Shown here piece by piece: positions 37,001-47,070 of a DNA stretch of 64,000 nucleotides; positions within the stretch are counted from its first letter, which is position 1; every line of letters begins with the position of its first letter. The translations under genes and the position numbers were made by a program. Where the stretch lies: the NCBI GenBank assembly GCA_013397435.1, contig VZRG01000864.1, positions 173,960 through 237,959 of the forward strand, in the 5' to 3' direction. A model generated the notes under the pieces. The model was not told the origin of the DNA and ran no database searches. It saw nothing but the letters and a program-made list of their open reading frames with translations. Source of the stretch: Erythrocercus mccallii. Lineage: Eukaryota > Chordata > Aves > Passeriformes > Dicruridae.

Positions 37001-40000
37001 TTAAACCACTCAAAATTTGCCAAAGTGCTGGGCAAACAGCATTTATTACTACACTTCCAAACCCATTTCCAAAGCTTATGTGCTCAATTAAATACTCCAC
37101 AAGGCTCAGCCAACTTTTTTTATTTGTAGGCAATTAACTATTTTGATATGTAATTATGAGTCAATTCTAGGAAGGAAAGAGTGTGTGCTTTTTCAGAGAC
37201 ATATGTAATCACTAAAAACAACAAACAGGTGCTTGATCTATCCCAGGAAACCTGTAAAGATTCAGCATGTAAAATAATTCAGCCTGTTTTTTCAGAAATA
37301 AACAAGTTTAAAGAATCTGAACTTCACAGAAATAATATAATTTTGGTCTTCAGTGCTCAGTTAGAATATCAAAAGTGATGCAGAACATAGCTATCATGCA
37401 GGAGAGCACTCCATAGATAAAAAAAAAGCTCCTACCATTCCGTGAGGCAGCGGTTGCCAGAGCCAGAGTCACATTGGCAGATGACACAAGTGCATCTTCT
37501 GGCACATGCATGGCCCCCACAAGGTCATGGATGTTGATCAGTGGGTGGAGCTGTAACACTTTCTTTGGGCTGATAATTTCACACGGTATTCCCATTACAC
37601 TGCCACAGAACATAAGAAACACAATGTCATTTGTCTTGCAGGAGAGCTGGTGCACACTGAAGCTGAGTTGTACTTCCTGCTCATACGTACTTCAGCGATG
37701 AAGCAATGCGCTTCAGAGAGATCAGTCGGTCCTGAGTCTGAGCCAGTGAAATAGAGCCTGTCTTCATGTACCCTATGACAATGACCAAAGTCAAGTCAGA
37801 TATGGACAGGATCTTGAATTCCTTTCCATCTCAGACTCACTGCTCTAATATAATTGCATACTTGTTGTTTCCGCTACTGAGGAGCCTGGAAATCCCACAT
37901 CCTCAAATAACTTTAAACACTTATGAGCTAGTAATTAAAAAGTGCATGAGAGAGCTTTTCAAATGAGCAATTTAATTTTTAATTGTCTTCTCTTTCCACT
38001 TCATGTACTCCTGTTTATAAAAACAGCCCCTGAATTTCACACATGGTAGGTATTAAAAGAGAGAAGTTACTGGCCAAAAAGTGATCTAATGACTACTCAG
38101 AAGAATAAAACTTCAACAACTAGAAGCAGATGATATGTCACTCCAACACCTACACTAAATTAGTATTCATCTTAATCGCAGGTATAATTATTAACCTCTA
38201 CTGAGTCTGACATACATCACAAGTTCTTGTCAGAAGAAAACTTTCAATGACCAAGTTCTGCCTATTAGGCACACGCCCAAACATTTTGGAGGGAGAGGGA
38301 GAACTTCAATATAACCGTTTTTTATTATTTCCAAGGCTAGACTGCAATAAGGGACACAGCTTTGCCTATGCTTCAGTGCTTCTGTTAACCACCTTTTCTT
38401 TTTGAGAAGTACATCAGTGCACAGAACAGGCCAACTTGCTCCAGTCACCGCAATGTATTTTCCACGTCCTTGTGGAAATTCCAGTGTCTGCCCAAGTTAC
38501 AAACAACATGCAAACTGTCAGTTTGCAGGTAGTCTGCCTTCAGTTTGCCCATCTGATATTCTTCTCCTCATTCTGACTACAATACTGACATCCCTTTGCA
38601 TCTGATTAGATCCATATGTATTGTTTTTGAACAGGACTTTCAAGCCTTAAGGCACTGTAAAATCACACTCATATTTCAAGTATCAGTACTTCAGTTTCCC
38701 AAAGATGACTCCGTGATGTTTGCACCTGTACCTGTTTGCACTCCTGTCTCCTGTTCCAGCTGCTGGTAGAGCTTGTTTGAATAGTGTGCCATCTTCAGCT
38801 CTACGGACACGGGCCTGGCTGTGCTCACAATGCCAGCACAGAAGCGAGTGGTGCCAGCAGCCAACCTGCAGGAGAAGGTGCAGAGAAGCCTAGGACATCC
38901 ATATTCTCTCAGTAATTCAACCTAAGATTCAGTTGGGTAAGGAACATTTGCTACACCCCTACCCAATGACAACCCAAAGAGCCGAAGCACATTTTCACTA
39001 TGTGCTCCTCATAAGACATTTCTGCAACTGCAGTATTCCTATTTCTCCTTGAGCATGCACAGACTGAGCCTGCACAGCATCTTAATTCACTGCAGATCTT
39101 TAATGGGCTGTTCATACCTTGCTCCAAGCTAGCAAAAATGACATTCCCTTGTAAACGCAGCCCAGCATCCCACTTTGCTCAGGTGGACCCTACTCACAAG
39201 GTCTCAGAGAAGAACACCCAATTTCTTTTCTTTGCAACTGGAAAGAACCCGCTCCTTCCCAACCACACAAACTCCAGGAAGCACAGCTAATTATTCCTGA
39301 AGGCAGTATCAGATGGGAAGCTCTAAAGTAGATGAAAAAATATACAGTCCAGCACTTATTTAGGGCATTAGAAGCTGCTATAATAAACACCTCTTCATAC
39401 GCCACAGCCTTAGTGGTGTCTCATGCCCAGGATCCCCAAGCTGCTTAATGAAAACACCATGAATGCCCCTCAGAAAGAAACATCTAAAATAACAGGGGGA
39501 ATGTTGGGATGCACACCTTTCAACAGGAACTGTGTGCTCTGCTACAGAAAGCTGACCCAACTCACTGAGGGCACTTCTGCTCAGCCAAACCATAACAGCC
39601 TTGGCTGTTTTACAGAGAGGCACTAACTCCTCCAACAAACTGGATAATCTGAGCATTTAACCAGCTTACAGGGTGATGTTTTAGTGATGCCTGCTTATAA
39701 CCTCTTGCAATCTCTGGAGCTTTGCTGGCTGTGTAATGCTTTCGACACACATGGCATCCTGCTCTGAGAGGTCAATAGGGGCTGTAGGAGTAACGTAGAT
39801 TTTTAGTTCATTTAAAATGCTCCATCATCTTTGCCAGCTGCATTGTTTTACATGATTACCTGTGATTACAGCAGAGCAGCTAAATATCTCCCAAAGCAAC
39901 TGCGGTGCATGGAAAACCCGCACCACAGCAGAACTCTCCTGATGGGAACTGCAGCACATGCAGGACACACACACTGGAGCCCAGTACTGATTGCACCCCA

Positions 40001-40758
40001 CTGTGTCACCCCCACGCTTCTCAGGGCACTGTGGGGAGGTAAAAGACCCTGGAGCGCAGGAGTGAAGTTGAGGAAAAAAAAAAGCTGGTGTTTTAATGTT
40101 TGTTTCTCACTACCTGAATCTATTTTAACTGTCACAAAATAAAGTCATTATTTTAAATTAATTCTCCCTAGGATAAGTCTGTTTTGCCCATGGCAGTACA
40201 ATCTCCATATCTTTATCCTGATCCACAAGTTTCCTCGGCTTACTTTCTCTCTATCTTGCAGGGGGAAATAGCATGGCTGTGTGGAGTCTGGCCCTGAGCC
40301 ACAGCTATCCCACCACAATCACATACTCTTCACCCTGAAGAGCAGTTCTGTGCTTGGGAAGGGGCAGTAGTGTTTTTATTAATCTTCAGTATAATTTTAT
40401 TTCCCCCAAAGAAAAGGCTATTTCCAGGTCTTCACTTTCGTTCAGGAGAAGAGATAGAAATAACAAATTACAGCAGATATTGTTCTGCATAGAAGTCTTG
40501 CTTTGTTGGGTTTTTAACCAGAAATCCTTACCTGCCCTGCTCAAGTAAGACTATATCCTTCCAACCCATCTTGGAAAGGTGATAGGCCACAGAGGTGCCC
40601 ATGATTCCACCACCACAGATGACAACCTGTGCCTGCGCTGGCAGCGAAACCGGATGAGGTTCTGCTGTAGTTGAGGTACTCCGCTGGGAGCTGGTCATTC
40701 TCCTCCATTTCGGGTGAGCTGCCCGCCACTGGACATCAGACAACAATCGGAGAAACAT
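22010..40758 (-). CDS. PDPR: Pyruvate dehydrogenase phosphatase regulatory subunit
   Basis: A mitochondrial matrix flavoprotein-like subunit that lowers the Mg2+ sensitivity of the PDP1 catalytic subunit, which dephosphorylates and activates pyruvate dehydrogenase. Seventeen coding exons (minus): 40532-40758, 38732-38865, 37691-37772, 37436-37599, 36345-36466, 35417-35534, 33894-34043, 30743-30935, 28868-28992, 27075-27230, 26839-26972, 26312-26460, 24916-25028, 24475-24569, 23769-23858, 23314-23496 and 22010-22414. Every border is GT/AG and phases agree. The total is 879 aa, the same as human. Residues 1-40 look like a mitochondrial presequence (R-rich, few acids). A DAO-type FAD fold follows, with GGGIMG at 49-54 and the acidic strand end LLEQ at 71-74, to about residue 400. 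The second half is an aminomethyltransferase (GCV_T)-like domain ending in the YEIDIAG...KAKLYP segment. No disruption was seen. Confidence 0.97.
30209..30465 (-). mobile_element. CR1 LINE fragment in PDPR intron
   Basis: The plus strand starts ATAGAATCATAGAATCACAG, the reverse complement of the repeated ATTCTATG end typical of avian CR1 elements. It then runs into the well-known CR1 3' body (GAGTTGGAATGGATGCACAAG; GGAAGCCTGTTCCAGTATCC; GGGTGAAGAACCTTTTCC). It is 5'-truncated, as most CR1 copies are. It sits in the intron between the exons at 28868-28992 and 30743-30935, in the same orientation as PDPR. Confidence 0.9.
31555..32125 (-). mobile_element. Ancient, degenerate CR1/L3-like LINE remnant
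   Basis: Diverged sequence reminiscent of the old amniote CR1/L3 3' region read in reverse: a stretch like GAATTTCCTCACTGCTTCATTGCCCAGTCAC, then CTTCAGCAACTCTTCAGT, then AATAAATGG, then AACAGTCCTGAG. Similarity is recognised by eye only and the edges are approximate. It lies in the PDPR intron between the exons at 30743-30935 and 33894-34043. Confidence 0.5.
33429..33725 (-). mobile_element. CR1 LINE fragment in PDPR intron
   Basis: The plus strand begins ATCACAGAATGGTTTAGGTTGGAAGGGACTT and continues with CATGGGCAGGAACACCTTCCACTAGACCAGGTTGCTCC, typical of reverse-oriented CR1. It then passes through the longer CR1 body (CAGGGAAGAATTTCTTCC; CATTCCTCCTTGTTCTGGCACT). It belongs to a different CR1 subfamily from the copy at 30.2 kb and ends about 170 bp before the PDPR exon at 33894-34043. 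Confidence 0.9.
34680..34746. repeat. AT-rich (TA/CA)n microsatellite
   Basis: Mixed TATATA, ATACATATA and CACACACA runs over about 65 bp in a PDPR intron. Confidence 0.85.
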
Positions 40759-41760
40759 TCTGGCAGCTCTTTGTCACTTTTCCTAAAGCACCACCTAGAT
40801 GTATTCAGATGTTACCTCAGTACCACTCCTTCTAGGAAGGAAAAGATGAGACTCACATTACCACTTATCTTATTACACACAAGGCTGGCAGCAGGAAACA
40901 TCACGTGGTGTGTCGGGTATAAGTGGACATGAAAAAGCTGATGAGCAAACAAACAGGAGGGCAGTTACTCCTGAACCAACAACCTTGCCGTTAAGATTTA
41001 AACTTAGAGCATGAAATAGGAACAGAGCATTACACCTTTGGTTTTGACACAGTGCAACTTGACAATGAGCAAAGAACCAGACGAGAGGTGGAAAAGCTTT
41101 ACACCCGTGAAAAGGAGAGCTGAAACAGCCACCAGGCACAGATCATGCTCTGGAATGTTTACTAAAGCCACAAGTTAATAGGGCACAAATAAGCTTGATT
41201 ATTAACGCTGCCAGGCCTTTACCTGAAGAAGGAAACGAAGTCTGTGGTCAGAGTAACTGGCACAGGGCACTGGAGAGGCCCCGTCGGGAACAGCTTTACC
41301 ACAAGCTTTACCCCAGGGCCTGGCTGCGGCAGCTCCACCAGCAGCAGCACCGGAGCTTCCCTCGCCCGCAGACTCCGGTCCGTGCCGGGAGCCTGAGGGA
41401 CGGAGGTGTCAGGGCGCAGGGTGTCAGGAAGCCCCGGGGCGGGGAGCCCCCGCCTCAGTTTGCTCGTTCCCGACCCCGCGCTGCGGGGCGGCCGGGAGGG
41501 GAATGAGGGCCCGGAGCGCTGCCGGCGGCGAGTGCGCCGGGCTGGCGGAGCGGGGCCGGGGTCGGCGGGGCCGCGCCGGCTCACCTGGGGCAGGGGGAGG
41601 CCGGGCTGACCTTCCGCGCTTTACGGCCGCGGCCGACGCGCGACAGCCGCCCCTGCGCGTGCGCCAGTCGCCCCCCAGCCCTGCGCGGGCGTCGCCAAGC
41701 GAGGCCCCGCCCCTTAGTCCACCGCCCCTTTCTCCCCCGCGTCCCCTCAGAAATAAACCA
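40759..41760 (-). promoter_or_regulatory. PDPR: PDPR CpG-island promoter and 5' non-coding exon
   Basis: A CpG island spans about 41230-41740. A minus-strand donor CCCCAG|GTGAGC ends a predicted non-coding exon at 41585. An acceptor CTTTAG|GAAAAG at 40782 gives 24 bp of leader before the ATG at 40758, which has an A at -3. The island holds an NRF1-like palindrome TGCGCGTGCGCC at 41654-41665 and GC boxes near 41705-41730, so transcription probably begins around 41640. NRF1 is a known activator of nuclear genes for mitochondrial proteins, which fits PDPR. The start site and exon are inferred from sequence signals. Confidence 0.7.
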
Positions 41761-41787
41761 CCACAAGTACAAACCTGCAGACTCTTT

Positions 41788-41793
41788 TTTATT
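41788..41793 (-). terminator. GLG1: GLG1 polyadenylation signal
   Basis: The plus-strand TTTATT is AATAAA on the minus strand. A GU-rich stretch follows within 20-45 bp in the direction of transcription. Cleavage is expected near 41765-41780, beside the PDPR promoter. Confidence 0.7.
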
Positions 41794-43795
41794 AAATTCT
41801 CCCATTTCATCTGTACAGAACAAAAAAAATGCACATTATTATGTTCAGAATTTCAGTAACATCTCAAAATTACACAGCATGGACATGTAAAAAAAAAAAA
41901 AAAAAAAGAAAACCAAACCAAAAAACAACTGAAACAAGGAGCAGCCAGGATTTATACACAGAAAGGGGAAAACAATTTACAAAAAAAAAAGTCTCGTTAA
42001 TGTCACATTTAAAAATAATTATAATAAAAAAGAGAGACTACGTTCAAACAGCATCTGCTGTACAAGAGGAACCCGCTGGGTCTGGTTTGTACACTGCGGG
42101 GTGCTGGGGAGCCCCTTTCCCCTGCACCCGCCTCACGCCCAGTCCAACACACGCTACTCACAGCTTCCGATCCTCCGCTTCTACGGGCGGCAGTCACACC
42201 TTTCCCTTTTCTCCTAATTCAGTATTTCCCAAGGCGAGAGCTAGGTGAGCACTTCTATCTAACTCAGTCAACACAGAGGCAGCAGGGGTGGGATCTGAGG
42301 GCGCAGTGATTTACCCTGGCAGGGATCTTTGCGTTTGGTCAGCTATGGAATCAAACTTGGGTGTTGTGCAAGGAGAAAATCGTGCCTCTGGCTAGCGAAG
42401 AGCAATGTTGTTACTCCTCCCTATTCCATGCAGTGTTCAGGAACTCAACCGAGCATATGCAGAATTCTACCAGCACAGGACAAAGCAGAGTGCTAGTTGA
42501 ATTCTCTCTGGCACATGTGTGATTTGGGTCCCCTGTAACCCTGACTCACTGCTGGAAGCAAAATGGCAGGTTTGGCTCCCAAAGAAGGACGCTGCGCAAA
42601 GATCAATACCTGGGAGGAGCCTGGAGGATCTGAACCCCAGAATGAGGACCGGGCTCTTACACAAACCCACACTACAGCTGTTTAAGTCCACAGAGCTGTA
42701 CTTTAAATAGGGACAGAAGTGTTATATGAAATATTCTGGTTTCATACCACATTTGTGCACTCACACACACCTTAAAACTACCTTTTTTTTTTTCAAACAA
42801 AACTGATAAAGTAAAAACCCCTACAATCTTCTTTCATTAAGTAGTAACATTGTGTTTTAATAGAAGTTGCCATCCAACTTGTACACAATTCCTCTACAAC
42901 ATTATGGGATTCCACTGATCCCTCTGGCTTGTCACATTTCTTCCCTCTGTACCTACCTGCAGTTAGTTTCTGTACTTGAGACAGTCAAAACTGTTATTTT
43001 CCATACAATGCACTCACTGTGGATTCTTTCAGCAACACTGATTATAACACAGTGTCAGATTCTGCAGGAAATGCTAACATTTTGCTACAGAATTACTCAA
43101 CCTTCACTAGGGTCTTGCCAGCCCTTTGCAGTGACACAGACACACAGATTATCAACCCAATCTGCTGGGCAATACGCTTTAGGTGCAAGGAATGTTGTTC
43201 CCACCCAGATGAGTTACTCCAGCAACCTAATGTCAAAAGTGAGGCAAGAGAATCCCAAGCTGAAACTCTCAAAAGGACTTGATTAGATTCACTAGGTAAA
43301 CAATAAATAATCTGTGAATGAGAATGAACAGGCTAGCAGGAGTGGACTATAGAGGTGCACATCATGCACAGTTCCTGACACGTGCAAACACATGCCATCA
43401 TTTAGGAAGCCTAACTTGTTAACCCTCACAGCAGCAGCAGGAAGCAAATGGAGAGCTGCATGCCTTGCCAGATCCCAAACATCCAGCTCTTTCATCCACA
43501 CCCTGAGCACTAGCATCATCAAGTCTAGAGTAAGCTCTCCAAGAGGTTTTGTGATGATCAGGAGAAAAAAAAAATAAACTCAACCAACAACCATCTCCTA
43601 AACTGCATTCAGTGGAAGGCAGACTTCTCAAGTGAGAGGTAAGGGTCATGAAGAGGAAAGACTACCACAGGCTCTTCCACACTAACCCACTTCTCCTGGC
43701 TGACTGCAGCTACTGCTAACACTTAAAACAGAGAAGTTAAAAGGCTTTCTCAAATTCAAGGCAACAGCAGTGTTTCTTACAACCATTTCTCACAC

Positions 43796-44010
43796 CTTCC
43801 TACAAGGGTGGTGAGACACCAGCACAGGTTGCTCAGAGAGGCTGTGGACTCTGCATCCCTGATGTGTTCAAGACCAGACTGGATGGGACTCTGAGTACCC
43901 TGGTCTACTGTGGAAAGTGTCCCTGCCCAAGGCAGGGGTTGGAATGAGATGAGCTTTAAGGTCCCTTCCAGCTCAAAACTGTTACATGACTCTATGGTTA
44001 TTTTTTTCCC
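43796..44010 (+). mobile_element. CR1 LINE 3' fragment inside GLG1 3'UTR
   Basis: The plus strand shows the CR1 3' end in forward order: GGTGAGACACCAGCACAGGTTGCTCAGAGAGGCTGTGGA, GTTCAAGACCAGACTGGATGG, CCCTGCCCAAGGCAGGGGTTGGAA, then GAGCTTTAAGGTCCCTTCCAG and a decayed ATGACTCTATGG tail. It is 5'-truncated and opposite in strand to GLG1, so the GLG1 message would carry antisense CR1 sequence. Confidence 0.88.
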
Positions 44011-46937
44011 TGCAGTGGAAAATGGTTACCTGCAGGCAAGACGATGCGTTGGCAACAGCACAGGTTATTTTTGGAAGAGTACTCCTGTGGTTTTTGTGCT
44101 TGCAAAACCTCTAGATTTTTAGGTATGCATGAAAAGGAGAAGAATGTTTTAAGACTGTGACTGGTAGATGTTTAGTCGAGAAAAAAGCAGATTTGGTCAT
44201 CACCAGTGGTAGGAGACCCCTTTATAAAACATGAAAAGATAACATGTTCAATGATAAAATGGCCTGGATCCCTTGTCAACCTTTAAAAGGCGGGTCTGTG
44301 TCTCTGTGACAAAAGGTTTATTTAGTATCCTACTTTTTTTTCCAAAGGCCTTGGACCACACACCTCTGACACCATCACTGCACACTCACACTGAAACTGT
44401 GAGCCTCACAGAGGCAGAAACACCTCCAACCACAGACTAACACCACCAGAGCACAGACTCGTAATGCCGTGCTCCAGGCACCATTACCATAACCTCCTCC
44501 AAATTAAAAAGGAAAAAAAACCACAGAAAGCCTTATATCTGAAAGTAAAGAAAGTCACCTTCAGAGCTGAACAGTGCTTACATTCAGAACCATGGCTACA
44601 AATCTACAGTTTTCATTGCAATGTCTTTTGGAATTTAGTGGAAGATGCTATTTCTAGACAATAAACCATCTAATTAGGCTTTTCAAGCTAATAAGGTTAC
44701 AAAATGCCTTCTTAAAAAGTCACAACAGTTAAAAAAAGCCCTCAGATGGCCACTTAATTATGCCAGATAGACATTTTTGAGAAGCAGGACTTGTGCCAGC
44801 AAGCAAGGCTGCACCATGATCCCACTTCCCTTGCTAGCAGCTCTGTGAGCACACCCATCTTGATAAGTCATTTCAACACTCAGTCAAGTGATACTACACA
44901 CACTTCTAATTGCCAAACGAATTTTTTGTGGAGTTACACACCTGTGCTACCTCAAGAGACACCATTAACTGTTTCTCTTCTGCTCCACTTCATGCTGATA
45001 GCCAGGCAAGCTCCCTTAGCACCAGGGAGGAGGGTCAAGAGAAGGAATTCAGGCTTAAATTCAGATCTAACCTCAGCACTTAACTGCAATCCTACCATAC
45101 ACTAACTCCCCACTGAAACTTCATTGCTCAGGCTTTCTGAGCTTGCTTGCTTACTGCTTACTGCTGCTTGCTTGTGTTCATAGTACTGCACTATAAAACC
45201 AGATGTGTTTGTGAGACTCATTAGAATAACAAGTCTAAATCCATATTAGCTTGCCTCCATCCTCAGAGCTGGATGGTTTGCAAAAAGCTTCAGCAAAAAG
45301 TCATAGCAAAAGCTCACAGTATTTTGTATATGCCATTCTTGTATACAGCATCACCAGAATCAGCTAGTCCACACTCTAGAGTGTCTCAAAGCCACCTCCA
45401 CTGTTCTTCTAGAGAACAATGGGGAGAACTGGAAATGCCAGGTCTTACCTAGCAGTGTGCTAAGTGGGAAAATAAAGTTATGGTTCAAGCATCAGCCTAA
45501 GTTGGTTAGTTTCAGGCACATGGTTTTTACCACAGCACACATAGGTGAGCACATCTAAAAGGTAAATAAAACATATCCTCCTGTACACATAGACTCTCAT
45601 GCAGCCTCTTCTAGATTTCATCAACACACTCCATGTTTCAGTCAAAGCACTTGTCTAATGAGCTCCACACCTCCTTGTACTTGAGGAACACAGATGATGG
45701 TAAGAAGAGGTCACAACTATTGGTGCAGCTTTTCCAAAACACCTTCTTTGGGCTCTTGGGTGCAAGTATCAGGTTCTGAAACTATAACTATACATAGCAC
45801 AAATGCACATGTGGATGTTTATGCAAAAGCTAAAACCTACTTCCTTTAAAGATCCAGATATTTCTGCATTTCATACCACACTATCATTCTTCATCCACTT
45901 CTGCTAGGCATTCTGGACTGGCATCTGTGTCCTACATCCCAGGAAAATGCCAGGTGTTATCAGCATCAATTGTAGTCATGGAAATGAAAGCCACTCTTCA
46001 GTGCTACCATGCAAACCATTAAGACCTGGGGTGTGGTTACCAACCACTGTGCTAACCCACAAGTCACCGTTATACAGAGAGAGGATGTTGAGTGTTCCAG
46101 CGCTTTCTGCATCACTGACAGAGCACTGCATTGCCAGTATGTCAATACCATCTACACGCAGTTAATTTAGGAGGTAACAACTTAGCAGCAGCAAGGTAAA
46201 ATAAAAGGAGTGTTAGAATTTTACTGCATCATCGCTAATAAAAAAGTTGACCGAGTAACTGCTCAGAGCACTTCCTGTCCACTGACACTGTTCACTACTG
46301 ACAGGCTCTACACACCTTGTGTCTACATCGTGTCTTTAATCTACTGAAATACAAGTTGTACAGCTCACATGAGTATTCAATCCTGGTCAGTATTTTATTC
46401 TATCTTGCGAGCAGCAGAGGAAGAAAGGGAGGACATCTTTTCAGGCAAAAAATCCACAGTCACATAAGCAGGATGTTCACTAGGAGATGACACCAGTGAT
46501 TGGTGTCCTTAGGTTGTCCAAGACTATGCTCTGAAGATGCTTTACACAGACGAGCAAGATGTCCAAAACAAGGCCAACTGTGGTGTAAGATGCAATTTAC
46601 CCTTTAATTTCCTGCCTCGACTTCACCCAGCCACAGAGGATGACTAGATTTCAGTATGAACCATTACCTAATCATATAGTCGGTATGCAGAATATGTCTT
46701 TAAAAATTTACTTAAAAACTGCTTGAGCTGCAGGTCATATCAGTCTGATTTGGAGAGTGAAGGCAGTTCCAACAGTACAACAGAGACTTGTCTACAGGCA
46801 GGTAAACGAGAGTCTGCTAACAAAGGGGTAACAAAAGCTGCTGGCTGGGCTGCCAATGTTGCACACAAACTTTCAGAGGATGGAGATGCCATGGATGAGA
46901 TCCAGGATGGGAAAACTGAGCCAACACCTGCTGCTTT

Positions 46938-46974
46938 TCTAATTTTTTTCTTTTTTTTTCTTTTTTTTTTTTAA
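46938..46974. repeat. Poly-T / TTC tract
   Basis: About 35 bp of T with scattered C, near the start of the GLG1 3'UTR (A/G-rich in the message). Confidence 0.9.
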
Positions 46975-47070
46975 TTCTCCTCTCACAAGAGGGGATGGGT
47001 AGACTATACAGAGGAGGGCTGTACAAAACTGGGCACTGGGCAGGCATTTCTTCAGCAGGCAATCCAGGCT

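Larger units (their letters stand above)
41775..47070 (-). other. GLG1: GLG1 3'UTR
   Basis: About 5.3 kb after the GLG1 stop at 47071-47073, ending near a minus-strand AATAAA at 41788-41793. That signal is followed by a GT-rich element (TTTGTACTTGTGGTGG). No protein-like frame is present. It contains a poly-T/TTC tract (about 46938-46972), A-rich tracts near 41890 and 41981, and a CR1 insertion in antisense orientation at about 43796-44010. Vertebrate GLG1 messages are known for long 3'UTRs. Intermediate polyadenylation sites may exist. Confidence 0.7.
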
